A stretch of 64,000 nucleotides of DNA from DASSKA01 sp963839365 (lineage in GTDB: Bacteria; Actinomycetota; Actinomycetes; Propionibacteriales; Nocardioidaceae), in NCBI GenBank assembly GCA_963839365.1, contig CAWIUT010000001.1:682001-746000 (forward strand), written 5' to 3'. A program made the translations under genes and the position numbers. The notes below the pieces were generated by a model. It was given only the letters and a program-made list of their open reading frames with translations. It did not search any database and had not been told where the DNA came from. This document shows positions 19,248 to 28,856 of this stretch, in pieces; the stretch's first letter is position 1; each line of letters starts with the position of its first letter.

Positions 19248-20276
19248 TCAGCGAAGCACGAACCCGGTGCCGAGGTCGTCGGCCGGGTCGAGAACGAACC
19301 GGTGCTCGCCGGTGCGGTACGCCGTCCCCTCCACCTCGGTCATGACCGCATCGCGGCCGTCGACCGACGTGGTGCCGACCACCCGGGCCCGGAAGGTGCT
19401 GCCGACGATCGACTCGTGGGTGAGCACCGACCCGGCCGGCAGCTTGCCTGCGTCGGTGAGCAGGGCCAGCCGCACCGAGGTGCCGGACCCGCACGGCGAC
19501 CGGTCGACCTGACCGTCGGCGAACACCGTGACGTTGCGCTGGCGTCGCCCGTCAGGACCGGCACCGAGGTCCTCGTGGAGGATCGTTCCGTAGACGCCGT
19601 CGAGCCGCGGGTCGTCGGGGTGCCGCGCCCACTCGGTGGCGTCCAGGGCGTGCTTGATCTCGCGTCCGGCGTCGACCAGGGCGGCGTAGTGCTCGGGATT
19701 CACCGCCAGGCCCAGGTCGTCGGCCGCCACCGAGGCGTAGATCGCCCCGCCCCAGCCGATGTCGCAGCGCACCGGACCGCGCCCGGTCTCCACCCGCACT
19801 CCCCTGCCGAGAACGTAGGCGCCCACGTTGCGGAAGGTGACCGCACGCACCTTCCCTCCGGCGCACCGGACCCGGGCGAGCACCCTGCCGGAGGGCACGT
19901 CCAGCACCACATCGGTGGTGCCGTCGCCGGCGGCAGCGACCCGGCCGGACTCGACGGCCCAGGCTCCCAGGGCGATGGTGCCGTGACCGCAGGCCGTGGA
20001 GTAGCCGTCCTTGTGCCAGAACAGCACCCCGAGGTCCGCGCCCGGGTCGTCGGGCGGCACCAGGAAGCAGCCGTACATGTCCGCGTGGCCTCGAGGTTCG
20101 TGGCACAGCAGCCGCCGGACCTCGTCCACCTCGTCGCTGCGCCGGGCGACCTCGCGTCGCTCACGCACCGTGGCACCGGGGATCTCCCCCATCCCGCCGG
20201 TGACGATCCGGAACGGCTCACCGGCGGTGTGGTAGTCGGTGCTGCGCAGCTCCCCTTGGTTCATCCGCAGAGTCAT
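19248..20276 (-). CDS. Proline racemase-family enzyme (hydroxyproline epimerase-like, copy 1)
   Basis: A 342-residue member of the proline racemase family. Both catalytic cysteines are present: Cys96 in STACGHGTIALG and Cys262 in DRSPCGSGTSVRL. In this family Cys/Cys fits racemase or 2-epimerase activity, while Cys/Thr members are trans-3-hydroxyproline dehydratases. The sequence around the first Cys looks more like the 3-hydroxyproline subgroup, so the exact substrate is open. ATG 20276 has a GAAGG-rich site upstream; ATG 20264 is an alternative. It is divergent from the catabolic operon at 20351, with a 74-bp shared promoter region. Confidence 0.88.
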   Translation of the reverse strand: MTLRMNQGELRSTDYHTAGEPFRIVTGGMGEIPGATVRERREVARRSDEVDEVRRLLCHEPRGHADMYGCFLVPPDDPGADLGVLFWHKDGYSTACGHGTIALGAWAVESGRVAAAGDGTTDVVLDVPSGRVLARVRCAGGKVRAVTFRNVGAYVLGRGVRVETGRGPVRCDIGWGGAIYASVAADDLGLAVNPEHYAALVDAGREIKHALDATEWARHPDDPRLDGVYGTILHEDLGAGPDGRRQRNVTVFADGQVDRSPCGSGTSVRLALLTDAGKLPAGSVLTHESIVGSTFRARVVGTTSVDGRDAVMTEVEGTAYRTGEHRFVLDPADDLGTGFVLR

Positions 20277-20339
20277 CCGCACTCGCCTTCGCAGTGGTTG
20301 ATGCGCCAGCATGGCACCCGGTGCTTCCTCTCCGGCCCC

Positions 20340-20350
20340 AGGAGGTCTTC
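20340..20350 (+). promoter_or_regulatory. Shine-Dalgarno site fixing a TTG start
   Basis: AGGAGG at 20340-20345 lies 5 nt before TTG 20351. No ATG or GTG is placed as well, so this site decides the start of the DapA-like gene. Confidence 0.7.
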
Positions 20351-21247
20351 TTGAGCAGTCCCCACCGGCCCTGGCACGGGGTGCTGGTCGCCACCGCGCT
20401 CCCGTTCCGCGACGACCGGAGCGTCGACTACGACGCCTACGCCGAGCACGTGCGGTGGCTGGCCGCCAACGGCTGCCGCGGGGTAGCGCCCAACGGGTCG
20501 CTCGGCGAGTACCCCACCCTCACCCCCGGCGAGCGCCGACGGGTCGTCGAGACCGCCGTCGCGGCCGCTCCCGAAGGGTTCGTGGTGATGCCGGGGGTGG
20601 GCGCCTACGGCGCACTGGAGTCACGTCGGTGCGCGGAGGAGGCCGCCGAGGCCGGCGCCCAGGTGCTGATGGCACTGCCACCCAACACCTACCGCGCCGA
20701 CGAACGCGCAGTCCTGGAGCACTTCCGGGAGATCGCCAAGGCCGGCCTCCCGGTCAGCGCCTACAACAACCCGGTGGACACCAGGACCGACCTCACCCCG
20801 CGGCTGCTCGCCACGCTGTACGACGAGGGTCTGATCGTGGCGGTCAAGGAGTTCAGCGGCGACGTCCGCCGCTGCTATGAGATCGCCGAGCTCGCACCGG
20901 ACCTGGACCTGATGGTCGGCAGCGACGACGTGGTGCTCGAGGTGGGGGTCGCCGGCGCGAAGGGCTGGGTCGCCGGCTACACCAACGCCTTCCCGAGGGC
21001 GACCGTGCGGCTGTTCGAGGCCGCGGTGGCCCACGACCTGGACACGGCGCTTCCGCTGTACCGGACGCTGCACCCGCTGCTGCGCTGGGACTCCAGGACC
21101 GAGTTCGTCCAGGCCATCAAGCTCTCCATGGACCTCGTCGGCCGCCAGGGCGGTGGCTGCCGCCCGCCCCGGCAGCCGCTGCTCCCCGAGCAGGAGCACG
21201 ACGTGCGGACGGCCACCGAGGCGGCCCTGGCGGCGGGCCTAGGCTGA
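20351..21247 (+). CDS. DapA-superfamily lyase, probable pyrroline-4-hydroxy-2-carboxylate deaminase
   Basis: Class I aldolase of the dihydrodipicolinate synthase/N-acetylneuraminate lyase superfamily, 298 residues. Tyr138 in SAYNNPVDT and the Schiff-base Lys166 in VAVKEFSGD are in the standard positions. Next to proline-racemase-family and dehydrogenase genes, the best-fitting role is the hydroxyproline-pathway deaminase that turns 1-pyrroline-4-hydroxy-2-carboxylate into 2-oxoglutarate semialdehyde. It is first in an operon running to 27989 with very small gaps or overlaps. Starts at TTG with a strong ribosome-binding site. Superfamily certain, reaction inferred from context. Confidence 0.85.
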   Translation: MSSPHRPWHGVLVATALPFRDDRSVDYDAYAEHVRWLAANGCRGVAPNGSLGEYPTLTPGERRRVVETAVAAAPEGFVVMPGVGAYGALESRRCAEEAAEAGAQVLMALPPNTYRADERAVLEHFREIAKAGLPVSAYNNPVDTRTDLTPRLLATLYDEGLIVAVKEFSGDVRRCYEIAELAPDLDLMVGSDDVVLEVGVAGAKGWVAGYTNAFPRATVRLFEAAVAHDLDTALPLYRTLHPLLRWDSRTEFVQAIKLSMDLVGRQGGGCRPPRQPLLPEQEHDVRTATEAALAAGLG

Positions 21248-21251
21248 AGGC

Positions 21252-22256
21252 GTGCGCAGCCGACGGGTCCTCCACGCGGTCGACTCCCACACCGAGGGGA
21301 TGCCGACCCGGGTGATCACCGGCGGGGTCGGCGTGCTGCCGGGCGCGACGATGGTCGAGCGCCGCCGATGGTTCCTCGACCACAGCGACGACCTGCGCAC
21401 CCTGCTCATGTACGAGCCACGCGGGCACGCCTCGATGTCCGGTGCCATCCTGCAGCCCCCCACCCGCCCGGACGCGGACTACGGGGTGCTGTTCATCGAG
21501 GTGTCCGGCTGCCTGCCGATGTGCGGCCACGGCACCATCGGCGTCGCCACGGTGCTGGTTGAGACCGGCATGGTCGAGGTCACCGAGCCGGTGACCACGG
21601 TGCGGCTGGACACCCCCGCCGGGCTGGTGGTGGCCGAGGTGACCGTCGAGGACGGCTGTGCCACCGCGGTCACCATCCGCAACGTGCCCTCGTACTGCCA
21701 CCGGCTGGACGCCTGCGCAGTGGTGCCCGGGTTCGGCCCGGTCCGCTACGACATCGCCTACGGGGGCAACTTCTACGCCATTGTCGAGCTGGCCGACCTC
21801 GGGCTGCCGTTCGACCGCGCCGAGAAGCGGCGGCTGCTCGACGCAGGCCTGGCGATCATGGCCGCGATCAACGAGCAGGACCGGCCGGTGCACCGGGAGA
21901 CCGAGGAGATCAGCGGCTGCCACCACGTCGCTCTGCTCGCGCCCGGCTCGGACGCGCAGCGCTCCCGCCACGCGATGGCCATCCACCCGGGGTGGTTCGA
22001 CCGCAGCCCCTGCGGCACCGGCACCAGCGCCCGGATGGCGCAGCTGCACGCGCGGGGCCGGCTGCCCCTGCACGCGGACTTCGTCAACGAGTCGTTCATC
22101 GGCACCCGCTTCGTCGGCCGGCTGGTCGAGGAGACCGCCTTGTCCGACGGCACCACCGCGGTGGTGCCCACCATCACCGGCCGCGCCTGGCTCACCGGCA
22201 CGGCACAGTACTTCTTGGACCCCACCGACCCGTTCCCCGCCGGCTTCCTGCTCTGA
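21252..22256 (+). CDS. 4-hydroxyproline 2-epimerase (proline racemase family, copy 2)
   Basis: A 334-residue paralogue of the enzyme at 19248-20276. Both catalytic cysteines are present: Cys91 in PMCGHGTIG and Cys254 in [14 protein letters not shown]. The MCGHGTIG and [10 protein letters not shown] motifs are those of characterised 4-hydroxyproline 2-epimerases, which interconvert trans-4-hydroxy-L-proline and cis-4-hydroxy-D-proline. GTG start 4 nt after the upstream stop, with a GAAGG site. Having two diverged family members in one locus suggests different hydroxyproline isomers are handled. Confidence 0.88.
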   Translation: MRSRRVLHAVDSHTEGMPTRVITGGVGVLPGATMVERRRWFLDHSDDLRTLLMYEPRGHASMSGAILQPPTRPDADYGVLFIEVSGCLPMCGHGTIGVATVLVETGMVEVTEPVTTVRLDTPAGLVVAEVTVEDGCATAVTIRNVPSYCHRLDACAVVPGFGPVRYDIAYGGNFYAIVELADLGLPFDRAEKRRLLDAGLAIMAAINEQDRPVHRETEEISGCHHVALLAPGSDAQRSRHAMAIHPGWFDRSPCGTGTSARMAQLHARGRLPLHADFVNESFIGTRFVGRLVEETALSDGTTAVVPTITGRAWLTGTAQYFLDPTDPFPAGFLL

Positions 22257-22296
22257 CCGGCCGGCACCCCAACCCCGACGCAGCGAAGGAGACCTT

Positions 22297-23423
22297 GTGA
22301 TCTCGAGCCACTCCCCCCAGCAGCCCAAGGACCTCGTCGTCGAGGTGGAGCCGGCCGACGCGGTGGCCGCGGACGCCGAGGCGCTGCTGGTCACCCGACG
22401 CCGCCCGTTGGGGGTGGCCGGGCTGATCACCCCCTGGAACTTCCCGCTGGCGATCCCGCTGTGGAAGGCGGCCCCCGCGCTGGCGTTCGGCAACACAGTG
22501 GTGCTCAAGCCCGCTCCCGAGCGACCGCATGCGCGCTGCGGCTGGCCGACCTGCTGCGCGGCGTACTGCCCGACGACGTGTTCGCAGTGGCCCCCGGAGA
22601 CGAGGAGGCCGGCCGCGCGGTGGTGCAGCACTCAGACGTGGTGTCGTTCACCGGCTCCGGCACAGCCGGCCGCTCCGTCGCGACCGCGGCCACCGCACGC
22701 GGCATCCCGGTGCAGGCGGAGATGGGCGGCAAGAACCCCGCCATCGTGCTGCCGGGCGCCGACCTGGAGCGCCCGGCCGGGCAGGTCGCCACGGCGGCGC
22801 TCGGGTTCGCGGGCCAGAAGTGCACCGCGACCAAGCGCGTGATCGTGGTCGGTGACCCGGGCCCGTTCCGGGACGCGCTGGTGACGGCCGCGACGTCCCT
22901 CGGCGTCGGGAACCCTGCCGACCCGGCGACCGCGGTGGGACCGGTGATCGACGAAGCCGCCCGCGACCGGGTGGTCGCGTCGGCCGCCGACGCGGTCGCC
23001 TCCGGAGGCCGGCTGCTGACCGGCGGCCGGGCGTCGGACCGCGACGGCTGGTTCATACCGCCCACCCTTCTGGAGAGCGTGCCGGTGCAGCACCCGCCGG
23101 CCTGCGACCAGGCGTTCGGCCCGATCGCGGTGCTGCAGCAGGTCTCGACCGTGGCCGAGGCGGTGGACCTGGCCAACGCGGTCCCGCTCGGGCTGGCCGC
23201 CGGGATCTACACCCAGGACCTCGCGGTCGCCCTCCACGCCACCGAGTCGCTCGACGCCGGCCTGGTCAAGGTCAACGCCCCGACCACCGGGGTGGACTTC
23301 TACGCCCCCTGCGGCGGTGAGAAAGGCTCCAGCATCGGGCCTCGCGAGCAGGGCAAGGCCGCCCAGGACTTCTACACCTCCACCCACACGGTCACCCTCG
23401 CCCCGGGCGTCGGAGGGCGCTGA
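22297..23423 (+). pseudogene. Aldehyde dehydrogenase (2-oxoglutarate-semialdehyde type), frameshifted and internally shortened
   Basis: The locus encodes an aldehyde dehydrogenase in two frames. From GTG 22297, after a GAAGGAG site, the frame reads through [16 protein letters not shown] and [10 protein letters not shown], then loses homology after GAG 22519-22521. Homology resumes one frame back with [13 protein letters not shown] and runs to the stop at 23423, including [10 protein letters not shown] and GQKCTATKR with the catalytic Glu and Cys. A single missing base near 22521 would restore the frame. Only about 38 residues precede PLGVAG, where the family has roughly 130-150, so about 100 residues are also missing. 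In the hydroxyproline pathway this enzyme makes 2-oxoglutarate. Confidence 0.8.
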
Positions 23424-24703
23424 TGACCGTTGCCCATCTGCGGTTGACGCACCGGGAGCAGCAGATGCTGGACGGCCAGGACGGCGAGGCCGTCGCGTTG
23501 TGCATGCGGCTGGTCACCCGGGTCGCCCGGGCCGCCGGAGCCGGGCGGCTGCTGGAGGTGACGTCCGCGCACGTCGACGGCTGCCTCTACCACGGCCGGG
23601 CCGGGCTGGACTTCGCGGAGCGGCTGGTGGAGCTGGGCGGGCGGGTCTCGGTGCGCACCACGTTGAACGTGGGGTCGGTGGACCTGCTGCACCCGGGGCT
23701 GGTGCGCAGCACCGAGGACACCGCCGCGGGGCGGCGGCTGATGGAGGCGTACGTCGCACTCGGCTGCGAGGCCACCTGGTCGTGCGCGCCGTACCAGGCC
23801 GGCCACCGCCCCGCGCAGGGCAGCCACGTCGCCTGGGCCGAGTCCAACGCGATCGCCTTCGTGAACAGCGTGCTCGGTGCCCGCACGGACCGCTACGGCG
23901 ACTTCCTCGACATCGCGGCCGCGGTGTCCGGCAGGGTTCCCGACGCAGGGCTTCACCGCAGCGAGGCGCGGCGCGCGCAGCTGGTGCTCGACCTGTCGAC
24001 GGTCTCCCCGGCGTTGCTCGAGGAGGACGTCGCCTGGTCAGCCATCGGGGCGCTGCTCGGTGAACGCGCCGGCTCCGGGGTCACCGCGCTGACGGGACTG
24101 CCCGGCGACCTCGGTGACGGGGGCCGGACCGAGGACAGGCTCAAGGCGCTGGGCGCCACGGCCGCCTCGACCGGCGGCGTCGCGCTGTTCCACGTCGTCG
24201 GGGTGACACCCGAGGCGCCGACGCTGGCGACGGTGGCCGACCCCGGCACCCCGACGGTGCAGGTGAGCACCGCGGACCTGCGTGCGGCCCGCGACCGGCT
24301 CAGCACCACCACCGCTGGTCGGCTCGACGCGGTCAGCCTGGGCACACCGCACTTCTCCTTGGCCGAGTTCGCAGCACTGGCCGACCTGCTCCACGGCGGC
24401 CCGCCGTTCGCCCCGCACGTCGACGTCTGGGTCGCCACCAGCCGCCGAGTGCTCGAGGCGGCCACCGCGCACGGCTACGTCGACCCGCTGCTGGAAGCCG
24501 GCGGACGGGTGCTGACCGACACCTGCACCTACGTCACGCCGGTGCTGGAGGAGGGCACCCGTGCGGTGATGACCAACTCCGGCAAGTGGGCGTGGTACGC
24601 CCCGGGCAACCTGGGCGTGGACACCGTGCTGGGCAGTCTCGCCGAGTGTGTGGCCTCGGCACGCACCGGAAGGGTGGTGCACGATGAGCGGCTCTGGCGC
24701 TGA
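23423..24703 (+). CDS. acnX: Aconitase X catalytic (large) subunit, probable cis-3-hydroxyproline dehydratase
   Basis: A 426-residue protein with the aconitase X (AcnX/DUF521) pattern: LRLTHREQQMLDGQDGEAVALCMRL at the N-terminus, then HVDGCLYHGRAGLDFAERL, CAPYQAGHRP, AWAESNAIAFVNSVLGART and, near the C-terminus, TDTCTYVTPV and MTNSGKWAWYAPG. Characterised AcnX of the bacterial type dehydrates cis-3-hydroxy-L-proline using an Fe-S cluster. ATG overlaps the upstream stop by one base, with a GGAGGG site. The swivel subunit is encoded by the next, overlapping gene (two-polypeptide type). Confidence 0.88.
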   Translation: MTVAHLRLTHREQQMLDGQDGEAVALCMRLVTRVARAAGAGRLLEVTSAHVDGCLYHGRAGLDFAERLVELGGRVSVRTTLNVGSVDLLHPGLVRSTEDTAAGRRLMEAYVALGCEATWSCAPYQAGHRPAQGSHVAWAESNAIAFVNSVLGARTDRYGDFLDIAAAVSGRVPDAGLHRSEARRAQLVLDLSTVSPALLEEDVAWSAIGALLGERAGSGVTALTGLPGDLGDGGRTEDRLKALGATAASTGGVALFHVVGVTPEAPTLATVADPGTPTVQVSTADLRAARDRLSTTTAGRLDAVSLGTPHFSLAEFAALADLLHGGPPFAPHVDVWVATSRRVLEAATAHGYVDPLLEAGGRVLTDTCTYVTPVLEEGTRAVMTNSGKWAWYAPGNLGVDTVLGSLAECVASARTGRVVHDERLWR

Positions 24704-25154
24704 CCTGACCGGACTCTCGCTGCACCCCGGCACCGCGCGGGGCCCGGTCCTGGTGCTCACCGAGCCGCTCTCGTTCTGGGGCGGGGTGGGCCCCGCCGGT
24801 GTGGTCGTGGACGCGCACCACCCGCAACGCGGACAGTCGCTCACCGGACGCGTGGTGGCGATGACCGAGGGCCGGGGGTCGAGCTCGAGCTCCGCAGTGC
24901 TCGCCGAGCAGATCCGGTCCGGTCGCGCTCCGGCCGCGCTGCTCCTGGGAGCGTGCGACACGGTCCTGCTGCTCGGAGCGCTGGTCGCCGCCGAGCTGTA
25001 CGACGTACGTCTGCCGATCGCGCTGCTCGACGGGGCAGCACTCCAGGCACTCGCCGACGGACAGCAGGTCGAGGTCCGTGCCGGCGAGCCGCGGAGCACC
25101 GCGACGGTGCGACGGTGCCCTGAGGCGCAGCCGGGACGGCTGCAGCATGGCTGA
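24684..25154 (+). CDS. Aconitase X swivel (small) subunit
   Basis: A 156-residue DUF126 protein, the swivel domain of aconitase X. Diagnostic segments are VLVLTEPLSFWGGVGPAG, DAHHPQRGQSLTGRVVAM, TEGRGSSSSSAVLAEQI and a C-terminal LLGALVAAELYDVRLPIALLD. The gene starts at ATG 24684, 20 bp inside the large-subunit gene, with an AAGGG site upstream; the overlap implies balanced production of both subunits. Confidence 0.9.
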   Translation: MSGSGADLTGLSLHPGTARGPVLVLTEPLSFWGGVGPAGVVVDAHHPQRGQSLTGRVVAMTEGRGSSSSSAVLAEQIRSGRAPAALLLGACDTVLLLGALVAAELYDVRLPIALLDGAALQALADGQQVEVRAGEPRSTATVRRCPEAQPGRLQHG

Positions 25155-26307
25155 CGCGGTCACGGACGTCGTGGTGGTCGGAGCCGGCGTCGTCGGCGCC
25201 TGCTGCGCCTACTTCGCCGTCCGAGCCGGCCTCTCGGTCACCGTGCTGGAGCGGGGCGCGGTCGGGGCAGGCACCACCAGCAGGGGGGAGGGCAACGTCC
25301 TCGTCTCCGACAAGGCCCCCGGACCCGAGCTCGACCTGGCCCTGCGGTCCCGGCAGCTGTGGTGCGCGATCGGCGCGGAGGTGGGCGAGGACCGCCTCGA
25401 GCTGGAGCGCAAGGGCGGTCTGGTGGTGGCCACCAGCGACCCGGCCGGGACGTCGCTGGCCGCGTTCGCTGGCGAGCAGCGGGCCGCAGGCGTGCAGGCC
25501 GACGCGCTGCCTGCCGCGGCGCTGCACGACCACGAGCCGCACCTGGCCCACGACCTCGCCGGTGGCGTCCTCTACCCCCAGGACATGCAGGTGCAGCCGG
25601 TGGCGGCCGCGGCCGTCCTGCTGCAGGCCGCCCGGTCGGCAGGTGCCGTGGTGCGCCCCGGGGTCGCGGTGCAGCGGCTGACGGGCTCCGCGCACGGGGT
25701 GACCGGGGTCGTCACCGACCACGGCACCATCGCGACCCGGGCGGTGGTGAATGCCGCGGGGACCTGGGGCGGGGCGCTGGCGGAGCGGTTCGGGGCGCCG
25801 GTGCCGGTCCGGCCCCGCCGCGGGTTCATCCTGGTCACCGAGCCGCTGCCCCGCGTGGTGCGGCACAAGGTCTACTCCGCCGACTACGTCGACAAGGTGG
25901 CCTCCTCCGACACCGGGCTGGAGACCTCGACCGTGGTGGAGGGCACCCGGGGCGGCACCCTCCTGATCGGCGCCAGCCGTGAGCGCGTCGGCTACGACGA
26001 GACGTTCTCCGTCGAGGTGGTGGCGCGGCTCGCCGCCCTGGCGACCGGCATCTTCCCGTTCCTCGGTGGGGTCCGGGTGATGCGCGCCTACCACGGCTTC
26101 CGTCCGTACTGTCCCGACCACCTGCCGGTCATCGGGGCGGACCCGCGGGTGCCCGGGCTGTTCCACGCGTGCGGCCACGAGGGGGCCGGCGTCGGCCTCG
26201 CCCCCGCCACCGGGCAGCTGGTCGCGGACCTGTTGACCGGCGCCGAGCCCGGGACCGACCCGACGCCGTTCTCCCCCGCCCGCTTCGCGGAGGTGCCGGG
26301 TGTCTGA
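25147..26307 (+). CDS. FAD-dependent D-amino-acid oxidoreductase, beta-type subunit
   Basis: A 386-residue DAO-family flavoprotein. The N-terminal FAD-binding VVVGAGVVGACCAY motif is at about 8-21, followed by VLERGAVGAGTTSRGEGN; the C-terminal FRPYCPDHLPVIG and HACGHEGAGVGLAPATG segments are those of DadA-like dehydrogenases. ATG 25147 overlaps the upstream gene by 8 bp. With the next two genes it reproduces the three-part dehydrogenase (HcnABC/LhpBEF type) that oxidises cis-4-hydroxy-D-proline. Subunit role inferred from order and domain content. Confidence 0.88.
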   Translation: MADAVTDVVVVGAGVVGACCAYFAVRAGLSVTVLERGAVGAGTTSRGEGNVLVSDKAPGPELDLALRSRQLWCAIGAEVGEDRLELERKGGLVVATSDPAGTSLAAFAGEQRAAGVQADALPAAALHDHEPHLAHDLAGGVLYPQDMQVQPVAAAAVLLQAARSAGAVVRPGVAVQRLTGSAHGVTGVVTDHGTIATRAVVNAAGTWGGALAERFGAPVPVRPRRGFILVTEPLPRVVRHKVYSADYVDKVASSDTGLETSTVVEGTRGGTLLIGASRERVGYDETFSVEVVARLAALATGIFPFLGGVRVMRAYHGFRPYCPDHLPVIGADPRVPGLFHACGHEGAGVGLAPATGQLVADLLTGAEPGTDPTPFSPARFAEVPGV

Positions 26308-26575
26308 GGCGACGTTCTTCTTCGACGGGCGGGCGCTGCCTTTCCGCGACGGCCAGTCCGTGGGCGCCGCCCTCACCGCGGCCGGGGTGCGGTCCTGGCG
26401 CACGACACGCGTCGCCCGCCGGCCGCGGGGGTTGTTCTGCGGTATCGGCGTCTGCTTCGACTGCCTGGTCACCATCGACGGGATTCCCAACGAACGCGCC
26501 TGCCTGGTGCCGGTGCACCCGGGGATGCAGGTCTCGACACAGGAAGGGACCGGCCATGACGACCTCGAGGTCTAG
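26300..26575 (+). CDS. [2Fe-2S] small subunit of the amino-acid dehydrogenase
   Basis: A 91-residue ferredoxin-like (Fer2_4) protein with four cysteines at 47, 52, 55 and 68 in GLFCGIGVCFDC and ERACLV, the pattern for one [2Fe-2S] cluster. GTG 26300 overlaps the upstream gene by 8 bp and its end overlaps the next gene by 20 bp, so the three subunits are translated as a block. It would pass electrons between the two flavoprotein subunits. Confidence 0.88.
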   Translation: MSEATFFFDGRALPFRDGQSVGAALTAAGVRSWRTTRVARRPRGLFCGIGVCFDCLVTIDGIPNERACLVPVHPGMQVSTQEGTGHDDLEV

Positions 26576-27989
26576 CCACGACGTAGTGGTGGTGGGTGCC
26601 GGTCCTGCCGGGCTGGCGGCGGCCCACCAGGCCGCCCGTGCCGGCGCCCGGGTGGCGGTGCTGGACGCGGGACCAGCACCCGGAGGCCAGTACTGGCGGC
26701 ACCCGGCCCCGTCCGCGACAGGCGTGCAACCCGGTGACGTCGCCGACCTGCACCACGGGCTCGCGACGTACCGGCGCCTTGCCGGCGCGCTGGACCGTCC
26801 AGGGGTCAGCTACCTGCGCGAGCACCACGTGTGGACCGTCACGGCGACGGGGGGCGGTTTCACGGCCCGGGCGGTGGACCGCTCCGGCGCCGGTGAGACC
26901 GCGGTGGAGGTGCACGGCGCCCGGCTGGTGCTCGCCACAGGTGCCTACGACCGGCAGGTTCCGTTCCCCGGCTGGGACCTGCCGGGGGTGATGACCGCCG
27001 GCGGGGTCCAGGCGCTGCTCAAGGCACACGGGGTGCCCGCGGGACGGCGGGTCGTGGTCGCCGGCACCGGACCGTTCCTGCTCCCGGTGGCGACCGGGCT
27101 GCTGAGGAGGAACGTGGAGGTGGTGGCCGTCGTCGAGGCGGGCTCAGCGGCCCGCTGGCTGCGGCAGGGCACCGCGGTGCTCCGCAACGCCGCGAAGCTC
27201 GGTGAGGCCGCCGGCTACGCCCGCCTGCTCGCGACCCACCGGGTGCCGGTGCGCACCCGGTCGATGGTCGTGCGGGCCCACGGACGCCAGACGCTGACCG
27301 GGGTCACCCTGGCCAGGGTGGACGCCGCCGGCCGCCCGCGGCCCGGCACAGAGCAGACGCTCGCCGCGGACACGCTGGCCGTCGGCTGGGGCTTCACCCC
27401 CCGGGTCGAGCTCGCGTTCGCGGTTGGCTGCCGCGCCGTCGTCGACGCCGACGGCTCTGTGGTCTGCGTCGCCGACGGGGAGCAGCAGACCACGGTCCCG
27501 GGGGTGTACGTCGCCGGGGAGGCCTGCGGTGTGGGCGGGGCGGCACTCGCGATGGCGGAAGGCAGGATCGCCGGGGCCGCCGCGGCCGGGCGTCCGCTGC
27601 GCACGCGTCGTACCACCCGGCGACGCGCGGCCCTGCGCGCGTTCGCAGCGGCCGTCCGCACGGCCCACCCGGTCCCGCAGGGCTGGGTCGACTGTCTCGA
27701 CGAGGAGACGGTGGTGTGCCGGTGCGAGGAGGTCACCGCGGCGGGGCTGCGTGAGGCTGCCCGAACCGCCGGAGCGATGCCGGCCCACACGGCGAAGCTG
27801 CTGGCCCGACCGGGCATGGGCTGGTGCCAGGGCCGGGTGTGCGGCTACGCCACGGCGTGCCTGAGCGCCCGGTGGGGCGGGACCGACTTCGACCCGACCT
27901 CGATGGCGCGCCGGCCGATGGCCGCACCGGTCAGCTTGGGCACCTTGGCGACGCTCGCCGACGCACCGGCACCGACGGACCTCACGTAG
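26556..27989 (+). CDS. FAD/NAD(P)-binding alpha subunit of the amino-acid dehydrogenase
   Basis: A 477-residue pyridine nucleotide-disulfide oxidoreductase-like protein with an N-terminal VVVGAGPAGLAAAHQAARAG FAD motif, a second Rossmann segment VVVAGTGPFLLPVA, and a C-terminal BFD-like [2Fe-2S] domain (VVCRCEEVTAAGLRE, then GMGWCQGRVCGY). This is the HcnB/LhpE architecture. ATG 26556 follows AGGAAGGGA. Last gene of the long operon starting at 20351; convergent with the ABC importer genes. Confidence 0.88.
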   Translation: MTTSRSSHDVVVVGAGPAGLAAAHQAARAGARVAVLDAGPAPGGQYWRHPAPSATGVQPGDVADLHHGLATYRRLAGALDRPGVSYLREHHVWTVTATGGGFTARAVDRSGAGETAVEVHGARLVLATGAYDRQVPFPGWDLPGVMTAGGVQALLKAHGVPAGRRVVVAGTGPFLLPVATGLLRRNVEVVAVVEAGSAARWLRQGTAVLRNAAKLGEAAGYARLLATHRVPVRTRSMVVRAHGRQTLTGVTLARVDAAGRPRPGTEQTLAADTLAVGWGFTPRVELAFAVGCRAVVDADGSVVCVADGEQQTTVPGVYVAGEACGVGGAALAMAEGRIAGAAAAGRPLRTRRTTRRRAALRAFAAAVRTAHPVPQGWVDCLDEETVVCRCEEVTAAGLREAARTAGAMPAHTAKLLARPGMGWCQGRVCGYATACLSARWGGTDFDPTSMARRPMAAPVSLGTLATLADAPAPTDLT

Positions 27990-28031
27990 CCGGAGACGTC
28001 AGCGCACCGGAAACCTCGGGGGCCGGCCGGC

Positions 28032-28856
28032 TCAGAGCACCTTCGACAGGAACGACTTGGTGCGCTCGTGCTGCGGGTTGGCGAGCACCTCCCGCGGGTT
28101 GCCGGCCTCGACCACCGCACCCTCGTCCATGAAGACCAGCGTGTCGCCGACCTCCCGGGCGAAGCCCATCTCGTGGGTGACCACGATCATGGTCATGCCG
28201 GACTCGGCGAGCCCGCGCATCACGTCGAGCACCTCGCCGACGAGCTCGGGGTCGAGAGCCGAGGTCGGCTCGTCGAACAGCATCAGCTTCGGCTGCATGG
28301 CCAGCGCGCGGGCGATCGCCACCCGCTGCTTCTGCCCACCGGACAGCTGTGCGGGGTAGTTGTCCACCTTGTCGCCGAGCCCGACCCGGGCCAGCAGCTC
28401 CCGGCCGCGCGCGACCGCCTCCCGCTTCGAGACCCCGGAGACGCGGATCGGCGCCTCCACCACGTTGCCGAGCGCGGTCATGTGCGGGAACAGGTTGAAG
28501 TGCTGGAAGACCATGCCGATCTCCTGGCGCTTCTCGGCCACCTCCCGGTCCGGCAGCTCGTGCAGCCGGCCGCCGCGCTCCCGGTAGCCGACCAGCTCCC
28601 CGTCGACGTACAGCCGGCCGGAGTTGATCTGCTCCAGGTGGTTGATACACCTCAGGAACGTCGACTTGCCGGAGCCGGACGGGCCGATGATGCACATCAC
28701 CTCGCCCTGCTTGACGGTCATGTCGATGCCCTTGAGCACCTCCAGGCGCCCGAACCGCTTCCACACGCGTTCGGCACGGACCATCTCGCCCGTGCCCGTC
28801 GCTGAGTCCTTCGCGGGCCCCTTCGCTGGGCCCTGGACGACGTACTCCTCGCTCAC
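28032..28856 (-). CDS. Polar amino-acid ABC transporter ATP-binding protein (GlnQ-like)
   Basis: A 274-residue ATPase of the polar amino-acid family. Walker [10 protein letters not shown], signature [19 protein letters not shown], Walker [14 protein letters not shown] and switch His in VVTHEMGFA are intact. The first 25 residues are an extra low-complexity segment with a GPAK repeat. GTG 28856 overlaps the permease stop by 4 bases (GTGA). Third gene of an importer operon (binding protein, permease, ATPase) lying tail to tail with the hydroxyproline operon, so hydroxyproline or proline uptake is the likely job. Confidence 0.92.
   Translation of the reverse strand: MSEEYVVQGPAKGPAKDSATGTGEMVRAERVWKRFGRLEVLKGIDMTVKQGEVMCIIGPSGSGKSTFLRCINHLEQINSGRLYVDGELVGYRERGGRLHELPDREVAEKRQEIGMVFQHFNLFPHMTALGNVVEAPIRVSGVSKREAVARGRELLARVGLGDKVDNYPAQLSGGQKQRVAIARALAMQPKLMLFDEPTSALDPELVGEVLDVMRGLAESGMTMIVVTHEMGFAREVGDTLVFMDEGAVVEAGNPREVLANPQHERTKSFLSKVL

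Noticed and set aside
19248..20276. Calling racemase-family copy 1 a trans-3-hydroxyproline dehydratase
   Set aside because: The dehydratases replace the second catalytic Cys with Thr; here both Cys are present, so an epimerase or racemase is better supported.
27990..28031. Terminator between the hydroxyproline operon and the importer operon
   Set aside because: AGCCGG and CCGGCT arms are separated by 33 bases; too weak to call.
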